Positions 26,785 through 35,059 of a stretch of 64,000 bases of DNA are shown piece by piece. The stretch covers positions 1,364,001-1,428,000 of the forward strand of contig CP054186.1 of NCBI GenBank assembly GCA_015200025.1, in the 5' to 3' direction. Source of the DNA: Phycisphaeraceae bacterium. GTDB taxonomy: Bacteria > Planctomycetota > Phycisphaerae > Phycisphaerales > UBA1924. The notes beneath the pieces were generated by a model. The model ran no database searches and was not told where the DNA came from. It saw nothing but the letters and a program-made list of their open reading frames with translations. Within the stretch, counting starts at the first letter, position 1. Each line of letters opens with the position of its first letter. A program made the position numbers and the translations under genes.

Positions 26785-27537
26785 ATGGGAGGCGAGGCGC
26801 ACGGGGCGTCGGGGCCCGGTCCCCGCGCGGGCCAACACGCGGGCGATGGCCGGGCGTGGTGGGCCGAATGGGTGACGGCCGGAGCGGTGTGGGTGGTGGC
26901 GGCGGTGTTCGCGTGGGCGGCGTGGTCGAAGGCGACCGAGCCGTGGGCGGTCGGGCCGACGCTGGGGTGGCTGGGCGTGCCGTGGGACGCCGTTCCGGCG
27001 GCGGCGGGGGCGTTGGTGGCGTACGAAGCGGCGTTGGCGGGGTGGCTGGTGATGCGACCGGGTTCGCGCGTGCCGCGCGGGGCGGCGGCGGTGACGCTCC
27101 TGCTCTTCTCGGCGGCCCTTGTGTGGATGACGGCGGGCGGGTCGGGGGTGTCGTGCGGGTGCATGGGGTCGGCCGCCGGTGACCCGGTGCGCGAGAATCT
27201 GTTCGGTGTCGGTCGCAACGCGACGCTGATGGGGCTGCTCATGGCGCCCGGGCGGCGGGTGGGGCGGCGGGTGGGGCGGCGGGTGGGGCGGCGGGCCGGG
27301 GCGAGTCGAACGCCGCCCCTCACCGCCCTCGCTGACGCGCGGGCACCTCTCCTCGTCCCCGCCGGTTCGCCGAGACTTACAGGGAGAGGGTGGGGAGCGG
27401 GAGCAAGGGAGCAGGATGGGTGCCCGATGGCCCTGTGCTGGTGCGTGCACGGGGGCGGTCGGCCGGGTGATCAGGCGGCTTCTTTGTCTGAAGTCTGGTC
27501 GAGGCGGGTGCCGGCGACGCCGTCGCGGGTCACGTAG
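26785..27537 (+). CDS. MauE/DoxX-like redox-associated membrane protein
   Basis: A 250-residue protein whose first ~165 residues contain four transmembrane helices and a CGC motif in a loop (GVSCGCMG). This matches the MauE/VKOR-DsbB-like pattern of membrane proteins implicated in forming disulfides in exported partners. The start at 26785 has AAAGGAG 7 nt upstream. The C-terminal ~80 residues are doubtful: they begin with a 12-bp tandem repeat (RRVG repeated), have no protein-like composition, and overlap the convergent DUF1444 gene by 67 nt. The functional protein probably ends near the repeat. The context with Cys-rich exported proteins fits a disulfide role, but this is inferred. Confidence 0.65.
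   Translation: MGGEAHGASGPGPRAGQHAGDGRAWWAEWVTAGAVWVVAAVFAWAAWSKATEPWAVGPTLGWLGVPWDAVPAAAGALVAYEAALAGWLVMRPGSRVPRGAAAVTLLLFSAALVWMTAGGSGVSCGCMGSAAGDPVRENLFGVGRNATLMGLLMAPGRRVGRRVGRRVGRRAGASRTPPLTALADARAPLLVPAGSPRLTGRGWGAGAREQDGCPMALCWCVHGGGRPGDQAASLSEVWSRRVPATPSRVT
27253..27295 (+). repeat. 12-bp tandem repeat
   Basis: Three perfect copies of CGGCGGGTGGGG plus a partial fourth, in frame and encoding a repeated four-residue Arg/Gly/Val unit near the end of the MauE-like frame. It is also G-quadruplex-prone. Confidence 0.8.
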
Positions 27538-28286
27538 AAGAGGTCGGAGGTGATGGGGTAGGGGAGGCGCTTGTAGTCTTGCTCGACGCGTGAGTGGAGG
27601 CGTTTGACGAAGGCGTTGGGCCCGCGGGAGAGGGCGACGAACATGTCGCGGGCGGGCGTGGCGACGAGGAAGTCGCCGCCGAGTTGGGGGGCGAGGCGGT
27701 GGTGGAGGTTGGACATGAGGAGGCGAGCGGCGTCGTAGCCGTCGTGGTTGCCGAGGATGGCGGCCTTCCCGCCCTCCTTGCTCTCGACGAACTGGACTTC
27801 GAGTTCGGGGGCGTAGTGGTCGAGGTTCTCGCGGGCGATCTGTTCGACGTCCTCGATATCGAGGCCCCACCGGAGGACCTGCTCGGTGGTGATGGAGACC
27901 GTCATCTGGGGGAGGTCGGTGACGAAGACGACGACGGTGTTGTTGACGAAGGGGACGTGGGCGACTTGCTCGCGGGCGAGGTGCTCGAAGATGCCCTCGG
28001 GCTGGATGCGGGGCATGATGCGGGTTCGGGCGAAGTCGATGGACATGGACATGACGCGTGCGGCGTCGGAGGCGAAAAGCTGTTCGATGTAGTGCTCGAC
28101 GATCTCGCGGCCGCGGTCGGGCTCGTTGTTGACCATGCGGTAAAGGTTTTCGAGGTCGAGGCGCCGGCCGTTGACGAGGAGCTCGCGCGGGCCGGTGAGG
28201 TCGACGGCGAAGTCGGGCTGCCGGTCTCGGAGGAGTTGGGCGACGAGTTCGGCGAAGGCTTCGGGTTCGTGGGGGAGGCTGGACAA
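27471..28286 (-). CDS. DUF1444 (YtpQ-like) family protein
   Basis: A 271-residue cytosolic protein of the DUF1444/YtpQ type, function unknown. Family-like blocks are visible: LYRMVNNEP, ILGNHDGYDAARLL, PARDMFVALS and a C-terminal DLFYVTRDGVAG. A TTG at 28286 is chosen as start because AAGGG lies upstream and the protein then begins SSLPHEPEAF. A GTG at 28352 would add 22 residues without a Shine-Dalgarno and with an atypical composition. Its last 67 nt overlap the convergent MauE-like frame. Confidence 0.8.
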   Translation of the reverse strand: MSSLPHEPEAFAELVAQLLRDRQPDFAVDLTGPRELLVNGRRLDLENLYRMVNNEPDRGREIVEHYIEQLFASDAARVMSMSIDFARTRIMPRIQPEGIFEHLAREQVAHVPFVNNTVVVFVTDLPQMTVSITTEQVLRWGLDIEDVEQIARENLDHYAPELEVQFVESKEGGKAAILGNHDGYDAARLLMSNLHHRLAPQLGGDFLVATPARDMFVALSRGPNAFVKRLHSRVEQDYKRLPYPITSDLFYVTRDGVAGTRLDQTSDKEAA

Positions 28287-28744
28287 ATGACACGCCCTTT
28301 CACGACGAGGGCGGAGGGGCCCGGTGGGTACGACGCGTGAGGAGGACACCACCGACCGTCCGCTCGCGCCGTGTGTATCGACAGCCGATTCGCGTGGCGC
28401 GACGCGGAGGTTCAGGAATCCGCGCGGTGTATGGAGCGGATGGGGGTTGTGTGGCGGGTGGGGCCTGTGTTGCGGGTGGTGGTGGTGTTGGGTGTGTGGC
28501 GTGTGTGGGGTGGGGGGGCGGCCTCGGGGAGGATGGATAGGGTGCAGGAGGGGAGGGGGGAGTCGGGATTGAGGGGGCGTCGTGGTCGGAAGGAAGGGGA
28601 TGTCGGGGTGGTGAGAGCGTGTCGGGGTTCGGGTATAATGGGACCCACCACCCCCGCGCCGCGAGGCGGTGTGGATGGGGTTTGTTCGGAACGCCGGGCA
28701 CCGTGGGGCACGGCATTCCGGGCCTGGACTTATGGGAGTTGTCC
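28287..28744 (+). other. Intergenic region upstream of acpP
   Basis: About 460 bases between DUF1444 and acpP. Short open frames on both strands have no protein-like composition. I looked for an L32 ribosomal protein or a plsX/fabD fragment, often found next to acpP, and saw neither. The one clear element is the acpP promoter at 28611-28639. Long purine runs (28530-28600) fill much of the rest. Confidence 0.5.
28611..28639 (+). promoter_or_regulatory. Promoter of acpP-fabF
   Basis: Consensus -10 TATAAT (28634-28639) with GTGAGA (28611-28616) as a partial -35 at exactly 17 nt. The acpP ATG lies about 100 nt downstream. Confidence 0.65.
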
Positions 28745-28993
28745 ATGACCGAGCAGGAAATCGAGGCGAAGGTGATCGAGATCGTGGCGGAGCAGTTGCA
28801 GGTGGAGAAGGGGAAGATCACCCGCCAGACGAGTTTCGTTGAGGACCTCAACGCGGACAGTCTGGACCAGGTGGAGTTGGTGATGGAGTTGGAGGACGAG
28901 TTCGGGACGTCGATCCCCGACGAGCAGGCCGAGAAATTGAAGACGGTGGGCGAGGCGATCGAGTTCATCAAGCAGGCCAAGGCCGGGAAGTGA
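28745..28993 (+). CDS. acpP: Acyl carrier protein
   Basis: An 82-residue acidic carrier for fatty acid synthesis. Ser-39 in NADSLD is the 4'-phosphopantetheine attachment site. Helix II ([15 protein letters not shown]) and the IPDEQAEKL block are canonical. The start at 28745 has GGGAG upstream; earlier in-frame codons are ignored as the family begins at about MTEQEI. Its stop overlaps a possible GTG start of the fabF frame (GTGA at 28990), so the pair is an operon and possibly coupled. Confidence 0.97.
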   Translation: MTEQEIEAKVIEIVAEQLQVEKGKITRQTSFVEDLNADSLDQVELVMELEDEFGTSIPDEQAEKLKTVGEAIEFIKQAKAGK

Positions 28994-29085
28994 CGGATCG
29001 GCCGCCGGGCGTGACCGGCGGTCGGCAGGGGGGGTCGGGCGGGTCGCCCATCCCCGAGAACCCGGCCCGGCAGTTGGTCCGCCGC

Positions 29086-30381
29086 ATGACACACCAGCAC
29101 AGGTCAATCAAGCCCAAGGTCGTGGTGACGGGCGCCGGCGCCGTGACGAACCTCGGACGCGACGCGTCGTCGACGTGGGCGGGGATGCGCGAGGGCCGGA
29201 GCGGGATCAGCCTGATCGAGGGTGAGGAGTTCACGCGGTTCCAGGGGCGGTGGGACTGCAAGATCGCGGGCCAGGTGAAGAACTGGGATTTCACGGCGTC
29301 GGGCGCGGCGGACGCACGGGAGGCCAAGCGGCTGGACCGGGTGACGCTGCTGGGCCTGGGGGCGGCGCACGAGGCGGTGCGTCATTCGGGGATCGATTTC
29401 TCGAAGGTGGACGGGGAGCGGTGCGGGGTGGTGGTGGGCTCGGGGATCGGCGGGATCCGGACGATCGAGGAGCAGATGGTGGTGCTGGGCGACCGGGGCC
29501 CGGACCGGATCAGCCCGTTCACGGTCCCCCGGTTGATGGTGAACGCGACGGCGGGGAACATCTCGATCCGCTACGGGCTCAAGGGCCCCAGTTCGGCGCA
29601 CGCGACGGCCTGCGCGAGCTCGGGGCACGCGATGGGCGAGGCGATGGACGTGATCCAGCGCGGGTGGGCGGACGTGGTGGTGTGCGGGGGCGCGGAGGCG
29701 GCGGTGACGCCCTTGTGCATCGGCGCGTTCATGACGATGAAGGCGTTGTCGGTCCGAAACGACGAGCCGCAGCGTGCGAGCCGCCCGTTCGACGCGGGCC
29801 GAGACGGGTTCGTGATGGCCGAGGGGGCGGCGATGTTCGTGCTCGAAAGCGAGGCCCACGCGAAGGCCCGCGGGGCGACGATCCTGGCGGAGGTCCTGGG
29901 GGTTGGGAACACGTGCGACGCGGGGCACATCACGGCGCCGGACCCGGCGGGCGGCGGGGCGGCGAGGTCGATGAAGATGGCGCTCCGCGAGGCGGGGCTC
30001 AACCCCGAGCAGATCGAGTACGTCAACGCGCACGGGACGAGCACCCCCCTGGGCGACAAGGCCGAGGTCTCGGCGGTGATGAACGTGTTCGGGGACCACG
30101 CGAGGAAGTCGGCGGGCGGGCGCCTGCTGATGTCGTCGACCAAGTCGATGCACGGGCACACGCTGGGGGCCTCGGGCGCGGTGGAGATGATCGCGTGCAT
30201 CCACGCGGTGCGGGACGGGGTGATCCCCCCGACGATCAACCTGGACACGCCCGACGAGGGGTTCGACGTGGACCTGGTGGCGCACCACGCCCGCGAGCGG
30301 CGGATCCGGTACGCGATGAACAACACGTTCGGGTTCGGGGGTCACAACGTCACGCTGATCGTGGGGCGGTACGACGGGTAG
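29086..30381 (+). CDS. fabF: 3-oxoacyl-ACP synthase II
   Basis: A 431-residue condensing enzyme that extends acyl-ACP with malonyl-ACP. The thiolase-fold triad is complete: Cys in TACASSGHA, His in NAHGTSTPLGD and His in SMHGHTLGASGA. The start is uncertain. An in-frame GTG at 28990 overlaps the acpP stop and would add 32 Gly/Pro/Arg-rich residues. The ATG at 29086 gives the normal FabF start (IKPKVVVTGAGAVT) but has no Shine-Dalgarno. If the GTG is used, the extension could be non-functional or cleaved. Directly downstream of acpP, as in many bacteria. Confidence 0.95.
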   Translation: MTHQHRSIKPKVVVTGAGAVTNLGRDASSTWAGMREGRSGISLIEGEEFTRFQGRWDCKIAGQVKNWDFTASGAADAREAKRLDRVTLLGLGAAHEAVRHSGIDFSKVDGERCGVVVGSGIGGIRTIEEQMVVLGDRGPDRISPFTVPRLMVNATAGNISIRYGLKGPSSAHATACASSGHAMGEAMDVIQRGWADVVVCGGAEAAVTPLCIGAFMTMKALSVRNDEPQRASRPFDAGRDGFVMAEGAAMFVLESEAHAKARGATILAEVLGVGNTCDAGHITAPDPAGGGAARSMKMALREAGLNPEQIEYVNAHGTSTPLGDKAEVSAVMNVFGDHARKSAGGRLLMSSTKSMHGHTLGASGAVEMIACIHAVRDGVIPPTINLDTPDEGFDVDLVAHHARERRIRYAMNNTFGFGGHNVTLIVGRYDG

Positions 30382-30447
30382 CGCCCGCGGTCCGGGCGTG
30401 AGGGGATCCCGCAACAGTTGCGCGTCGGGTTGGCCGATAGGGATGGA

Positions 30448-30465
30448 CCGGCGCGGGAGCGCCGG
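30448..30465. other. Hairpin upstream of the first clpP
   Basis: A 7-bp stem (CCGGCGC/GCGCCGG) with a GGGA loop, 66 nt after fabF and just before a TATGAT (30470-30475) that may be the -10 of the clpP gene. It has no U tract, so it may be a poor terminator or a local operator. Confidence 0.3.
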
Positions 30466-30526
30466 CGGCTATGATCGCCGAGAAGTACGGGCCGGCCCGG
30501 TGTGGCCGGTCGGAGGGAGCCCGAGC

Positions 30527-31132
30527 ATGCCAGCGGCGAACGTCGTGTACCAGCGGACCCGCGAGATGAGCATCGACGAACTCCTCCTGGAGAACCGGGT
30601 GGTGTTCATGGTGGGGGAGATCAACCAGGGCTCGGCGGCCCGGGTGATGATGCAGATGCTGTACCTCGAGAATCTCAAGCGCAGCGCGGAGATCAACCTG
30701 TACATCAACTCGCCCGGGGGGGCGGTCGACGACACGCTGGCGATCTACGACACGATGCGGTTCATCTCCAGCCCGGTGTCGACGTACTGCCTCGGGCGTG
30801 CGTACAGCGGGGCGGCGCTGCTGCTGGCGGCGGGCGCGAAGGGACGGCGGTACGTCCTCCCGCACGCGAAGGTCATGATCCACCAGCCCTACGGCGGGGT
30901 GACGGGGCAGGCCGAGGACATCCGCATCCAGGCCGAGCAGATCATCAAAACCAAGTCGGAGCTCAACCGCATCTTCTCGCTGCACACGGGGAAGGACCCC
31001 GGGCAGGTCCAGAAGGACAGCGAGCGGGACCGGTACTTCTCGGCGAGCGAGGCGGTGGCGTACGGGCTGGCGGACGAGGTCCTGGCCGAGCCGCCCAAGC
31101 AGGCGTCGGGTGTGTCGCCCGGGGTTCGCTGA
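30527..31132 (+). CDS. clpP: ClpP-like serine protease subunit, atypical nucleophile context
   Basis: A 201-residue subunit of the Clp peptidase barrel, which degrades proteins delivered by AAA+ unfoldases. Ser-94, His-119 and Asp-168 align with the catalytic triad. The usual QAASMGA around the Ser is replaced by GRAYSGAALLLAAG, so the residue after the nucleophile is Gly, not Met. The start at 30527 has a GGAGG Shine-Dalgarno. It is followed 83 nt later by a second, canonical clpP. Two-gene clpP sets often form mixed rings; whether this copy is active is not provable from sequence. Confidence 0.9.
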   Translation: MPAANVVYQRTREMSIDELLLENRVVFMVGEINQGSAARVMMQMLYLENLKRSAEINLYINSPGGAVDDTLAIYDTMRFISSPVSTYCLGRAYSGAALLLAAGAKGRRYVLPHAKVMIHQPYGGVTGQAEDIRIQAEQIIKTKSELNRIFSLHTGKDPGQVQKDSERDRYFSASEAVAYGLADEVLAEPPKQASGVSPGVR

Positions 31133-31215
31133 GCGGGCCGGGGTGATCGGGGCGCCCTGTGGCGTCCGTGGAACGAGGATCCTGACGCGTCGGCGACGCG
31201 AGCGAGGGAAGCATC

Positions 31216-31842
31216 ATGTCGGGCTATCTGGTCCCCATCGTGATCGAGAAGTCGGCCAAGGGCGAGCGGTCCTACGACATCTATTCCAGGCTGCTCAAGG
31301 ACCGCATCATCTTCCTGGGCGGGCCGGTGACCGACGAGGTGTCCAACCTGGTGATCGCGCAGCTGCTGTTCCTCGCGAACGAGGACGCCAAGAACGACAT
31401 CCACCTGTACATCAACTCGCCCGGCGGGAGCGTGACGGCCGGGCTGGCGATGCTGGACACGATGCGGTTCGTGCAGTGCGACGTGGCCACCTACATCATC
31501 GGGCAGGCCGCGAGCATGGGGTCGCTCCTGGCGTGCGCCGGGACCAAGGGCAAGAGGTACGCGTTGACCAACGCCCGCAACCTGATGCACCAGCCGCTGC
31601 TCTCGGGCGTGATGGAGGGTCAGGCGACGGACCTCGAGATCGAGGCCCGCGAGATGCTCCGGATCCGGGACCGCCTGTACCGGATCTACGCGGACCAGAC
31701 CGGACAGTCGATCGACCGGGTCGCGCAGGACTGCGACCGCAACAAGTGGCTCGACGATCAGGAGATGCTCGAGTACGGGCTGATCGACAAGGTCCTGACG
31801 CGGATGCCCGACATGCCCAAGTCGCCCGCGGCCGGGGAGTGA
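31216..31842 (+). CDS. clpP: ATP-dependent Clp protease proteolytic subunit
   Basis: A 208-residue canonical ClpP. The nucleophile motif GQAASMGS, His in LMHQPL and the conserved Asp region [21 protein letters not shown] are present. It starts at ATG 31216 behind GAGGGAAG. It forms a tandem with the divergent copy upstream and is probably co-transcribed with it. No clpX or trigger factor gene follows; the next gene is convergent. Confidence 0.95.
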   Translation: MSGYLVPIVIEKSAKGERSYDIYSRLLKDRIIFLGGPVTDEVSNLVIAQLLFLANEDAKNDIHLYINSPGGSVTAGLAMLDTMRFVQCDVATYIIGQAASMGSLLACAGTKGKRYALTNARNLMHQPLLSGVMEGQATDLEIEAREMLRIRDRLYRIYADQTGQSIDRVAQDCDRNKWLDDQEMLEYGLIDKVLTRMPDMPKSPAAGE

Positions 31843-31891
31843 CCGGACGGGCCCCTCGGCGTCGGTCGGGGCGGGTGTGCCTCGGGGTAAG

Positions 31892-32686
31892 TCAGGGTGA
31901 TTCCGGTTCGGCCTTGGCGTGCGCCGTCGCGTGGGCGTGGACGACCACGGGCCAGGCGTTCTCGAACTCGGCCAGCATGGTCTCGAACGCCCGGCGTTCG
32001 CTCCGCAGCCGGGCGTCTTCCACGGCGGAATCGGAGGTCCACCCGTTGGCCAGCTGGTCGGCCGAGCCGGACCCCTGCGCGACGGCGTAGACGAACCCGG
32101 TGCGGGTATCGAGCAGGACGCATGACGCGGTGGTGCGGCACTGGGCGGTCTTGCTGGGGAACAGCCCGAGCGTGACGAACGAGAGCGGGGGCGCGAGGTC
32201 GTCGGTAAAGAACCGCGTGTCGATCGTGTACACGAGGAGCAACTCCGCGTGGAGCGAGGCGGCGGCAGCGCGGAGGTCCTCGGACGATTCGAGCTTCGCG
32301 GGGAGCTGGAGCGACGAGATCGGGGCGACGCCCGCGATCCGCGGAAGCGAGCGGAGGCGGGCGAAGTGGGCGTCGGTCTCGACGTCGCGCGTGTTCACGA
32401 CGCTGTAGCGGCCCGAGCCATAACTCCCGTAGCGACGGTGGTTGTCGTACCCGGGGGATTGGACGCGGACGACGGCGAGGGCGGCGGGGAAGGCCGTGGT
32501 GGGCCGGGTGTTGAAGGCGTCCTCGATCGGGTTGCCGGTCGGCTCGGGCTTGCTCCCCCCGAAGATCGACATGTCGGCGCCGGCGCCCGGGGTGACGTAC
32601 GAAGCCGATGAACACCCCCCCAGGGCGAGGGCGGCGAGGCACGTGAGGATGGAACGCCAGCGGGCCCGGAGACAGATCGTTCTCAT
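31892..32686 (-). CDS. Lipoprotein of unknown function downstream of sigma factor operon
   Basis: A 264-residue protein with a lipoprotein signal (LTCLAALALGGCSS), so it is probably anchored to a membrane by acylated Cys. After a disordered Gly/Ser/Pro stretch, the soluble part (about 80-240) has alternating strands and helices and no motif I recognise. It starts only 5 nt after the dockerin-like membrane gene and is the third gene after the ECF sigma factor, so it likely shares that transcript. It could be part of the envelope signal the sigma system reads, which is inference. Confidence 0.7.
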   Translation of the reverse strand: MRTICLRARWRSILTCLAALALGGCSSASYVTPGAGADMSIFGGSKPEPTGNPIEDAFNTRPTTAFPAALAVVRVQSPGYDNHRRYGSYGSGRYSVVNTRDVETDAHFARLRSLPRIAGVAPISSLQLPAKLESSEDLRAAAASLHAELLLVYTIDTRFFTDDLAPPLSFVTLGLFPSKTAQCRTTASCVLLDTRTGFVYAVAQGSGSADQLANGWTSDSAVEDARLRSERRAFETMLAEFENAWPVVVHAHATAHAKAEPESP

Positions 32687-32691
32687 GGTTC

Positions 32692-33906
32692 TTACTTTAC
32701 CGGATCCTCCTCGTCGATCGTTGCGGGGCGGGCGGGGAGCGGCGTCACCAAGGCGGCGGATGCCCGGACATCCTCCAGGCGGACGCCATCGGGGCCGGCG
32801 GCGGTGACCGAGAGGACCCGGTACTCGATCGGGCGGTCTCCCGGCCCACGCTGGACGTGCAGGCGGGCGACCCGGTGGGGACCGGGCGGGAGCGGGGTGG
32901 TCGTGGAGAAGGCGGCCAGGACGGTGCGGTCGGCGCCCATCGAGCGGGGGTCGTGGACCGGGGCTTTGGCGAAGGCCGGGAGGTCGGGGAGACCGCCCCC
33001 TTCAAACCCGACGAACATGACCGGGGACGCGGGCCGATCGAGTTCGGCGTGGGGGACGGCGAGGATTTCAACCTGATACGCGGCGATGCGGCTTTCGCCC
33101 GCGTCGAGGGTGATGTCTACGGCCTCGAAGCAGCACTCGGACAGGTGGATCTCGCGCGGGGGCTCGGGTGCGGCGCCCAAGGCGGCGGGAGGGGACGTGG
33201 CCAGTCGGACGGCGTGGCGCGCGATGGCGAGGGCGTCGGCGTCGTCGATGACGCCGTCGTTGGTGATATCGAGAGAGGGGTCGAGGGGCGTGCGGGCGTC
33301 GCGGGCTTGCCCGGCGAGATCGCGTGACGGACCCAAAGTAAGCGCGAGGGCGAAAGCGTCGTGGATGTCGACGCGGCCGTCGGCGTTGAGATCCCCCCGG
33401 CCGGGCGAGGCCTTGTTCAGCACCTCGGCGGTGCGCGCCTCGACGCCCGAGCGGGCCCGCATGGGCTGGCCGGGAAGGCCGTGGGCTTCGAGACGCCGTC
33501 CCATGGATTCGGTGACGGAATCGGCGGGCGCGGCCCCGGCGATGTCGGCCGCGTGGTCGGCGCGCGGTGGTTCGGCCTCGGCGAAGGCGAGCCGGGCGTC
33601 GGGGATGGGGTCGCCTTGAGCCAGCCCCGAGGCGGTCGGAGGCAGCAGAGGACGCTGGCGGACGGCGATGTAGACGAGCGAGAAAGACAGGGCACAGACG
33701 GCGGCGGTCATGACAAACCGGCGAGAGAGCCACCCGCCGGACCGCGACCGGGATTGGCGGGCACGGAACTCGAGGGTCAGGGCCGCGTCAACGTGCGCGG
33801 GGATGTCGGGCGTCACGCCGAAGGCAACACGCATCCCACGGACGACCTCCGGGGGGAGGGCTTCGTCGGGGCCGTGGTTCTCGGGCGTGGCGGGCGGGTG
33901 GTTCAT
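32692..33906 (-). CDS. Membrane protein with extracytoplasmic dockerin-like repeats, candidate anti-sigma factor
   Basis: A 404-residue single-pass protein. Residues 1-65 are cytoplasmic, with a short conserved helix (LPPEVVRGMRVAFGVTPDIPAHVDAAL). A transmembrane helix spans about 66-85. The extracytoplasmic part has a disordered linker, then two Asp-rich calcium-loop repeats near 170-230 (GDLNADGRVDIHDAFAL and DITNDGVIDDADALAIAR), and a beta-rich cohesin-like end. It follows the ECF sigma factor by 39 nt and precedes a lipoprotein by 5 nt. The topology and position are those of an anti-sigma factor, but the cytoplasmic part shows no zinc-binding HxxxCxxC, so this is inference. Confidence 0.7.
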   Translation of the reverse strand: MNHPPATPENHGPDEALPPEVVRGMRVAFGVTPDIPAHVDAALTLEFRARQSRSRSGGWLSRRFVMTAAVCALSFSLVYIAVRQRPLLPPTASGLAQGDPIPDARLAFAEAEPPRADHAADIAGAAPADSVTESMGRRLEAHGLPGQPMRARSGVEARTAEVLNKASPGRGDLNADGRVDIHDAFALALTLGPSRDLAGQARDARTPLDPSLDITNDGVIDDADALAIARHAVRLATSPPAALGAAPEPPREIHLSECCFEAVDITLDAGESRIAAYQVEILAVPHAELDRPASPVMFVGFEGGGLPDLPAFAKAPVHDPRSMGADRTVLAAFSTTTPLPPGPHRVARLHVQRGPGDRPIEYRVLSVTAAGPDGVRLEDVRASAALVTPLPARPATIDEEDPVK

Positions 33907-33945
33907 GATCGTTCGGAGGTAGAGCGCCGGCGGGGCCGGCCGGGT

Positions 33946-34563
33946 TCACGGTTCGGTGGCCGTCGGGGCGGCGTCGGGCCCCGGGGCCGCGCCGGGGAAT
34001 AGACGGCGGGTCTCGGGGTTCTCGCGGAGCGACTTGATCGCGAGGTGGAGGCGGCTCTTGACGGTGCCGGTGGGGATGGCGAGGGCCAGGGCGATTTCCT
34101 CCATGCCCAGGTCCTCGACGAAACGGAGGATGAGGACTTCCTGCTGGTGCTCGGGGAGGAGTTGGACGGCCCGGTGGAGAAGGTCGGGGATGGGCTCGCG
34201 GGAGACCTCGTCGGGCGTGGGCTCGCCCGTGACCAGGCGGAGGGACGGCGGGCGGGCCTTGCGGTTGGCGGTGAGGGCGAGATTCTTGGCGATGGGGTAG
34301 AGGTAGGTGGTGAGTTTCGCGGTGAGGTAGAGGGTGGGGAGTTTCTTCATCAGGTAGATGAAAACATCCTGGACCACGTCGGCGGCCCGCTCGTGGTCGC
34401 GCGTGTAGTGGAGGGCGACGCGGGCGACGAACCCCTTGTGGCGGTGGAAGATCGCGGCGAAGGCGCCCTCGTCCCCCTCGCCCGCGAGGCGGATCAGCAG
34501 GGCGTCGGGGGTGGTGTTGGGGCGCGGTGGGTCGCCCGGCGTGCGCACGCGCGGATGATACAT
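33946..34563 (-). CDS. ECF-type RNA polymerase sigma factor
   Basis: A 205-residue sigma-70 family protein that directs RNA polymerase to specific promoters. Region 2 is seen at about 35-100 (FVARVALHYTRDHERAADVVQDVFIYL). Region 4 is seen at about 135-190 (LPEHQQEVLILRFVEDLGMEEIALAL, then TGTVKSRLHLAIKSLRE, the -35-binding helix-turn-helix). The C-terminal ~20 residues are Ala/Pro-rich. It is the first gene of a three-gene run with a membrane dockerin-like protein and a lipoprotein, an arrangement typical of cell-surface signalling. No Shine-Dalgarno is evident. Confidence 0.93.
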   Translation of the reverse strand: MYHPRVRTPGDPPRPNTTPDALLIRLAGEGDEGAFAAIFHRHKGFVARVALHYTRDHERAADVVQDVFIYLMKKLPTLYLTAKLTTYLYPIAKNLALTANRKARPPSLRLVTGEPTPDEVSREPIPDLLHRAVQLLPEHQQEVLILRFVEDLGMEEIALALAIPTGTVKSRLHLAIKSLRENPETRRLFPGAAPGPDAAPTATEP

Positions 34564-34594
34564 CCGCGCGGGGCTACGGGTGCACCGGGAACGA

Positions 34595-35041
34595 TCAGGC
34601 CGACTCGGGCGTGAACGTGGAACCGTCGAGGACGTCGAAACTGACGAACGCGCCCGGCTCGAACTGCTCGGGCGATTGGCCCGGGGCGGTGAGCGTGCAG
34701 ACCACGGGGACGCCGGCGTTGACGACGATGCTCCGCGAGGAGGGGTCGGTGGCGACGACGATGCCTTGCACGCGCCGAGGGCGTCCGAAGACCGGCTCGA
34801 TGTATCGCCCGCCCGATGTGACCACGTCGACGCGGCGGGCCTGGGCGCGGATGGTGCCGACGATCCGTTTGCCGATGGGGGAGGTGATGGGCCCGGCGGG
34901 GACGAGGTGGATGCGGTAACTGGTGTCGGGGATCGTCAGGACGATGACGGCGGGCTTGGTGGCGGTCGGGGCGTTGGACTCGGCGAGGATCCCCCGCGCG
35001 AGGTACGGTGCGATCTTCGAGGTCGGGGAGGGCGTGATCAT
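34595..35041 (-). CDS. Small hypothetical protein
   Basis: A 148-residue cytosolic-looking protein, mostly beta-strand (VVIVATDPSSRSIVVNAGVPVVCTL type alternation), with no motif I recognise. It contains RGRYIEP-like and PGAFVSFDVLDGSTF stretches suggestive of a small beta-barrel or OB-like fold. The start is ATG at 35041; a TTG at 35050 is an alternative. It sits 18 nt after the glutamine amidotransferase gene on the same strand, so co-transcription is likely. The ECF sigma factor gene begins 32 nt further on. Confidence 0.6.
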   Translation of the reverse strand: MITPSPTSKIAPYLARGILAESNAPTATKPAVIVLTIPDTSYRIHLVPAGPITSPIGKRIVGTIRAQARRVDVVTSGGRYIEPVFGRPRRVQGIVVATDPSSRSIVVNAGVPVVCTLTAPGQSPEQFEPGAFVSFDVLDGSTFTPESA

Positions 35042-35059
35042 CGGAGCCAAGCGTAGGGG

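Noticed and set aside
28287..28744. A possible ribosomal protein L32 or plsX gene upstream of acpP
   Set aside because: Both strands were read in all frames and no CxxC zinc ribbon or PlsX motif was found.
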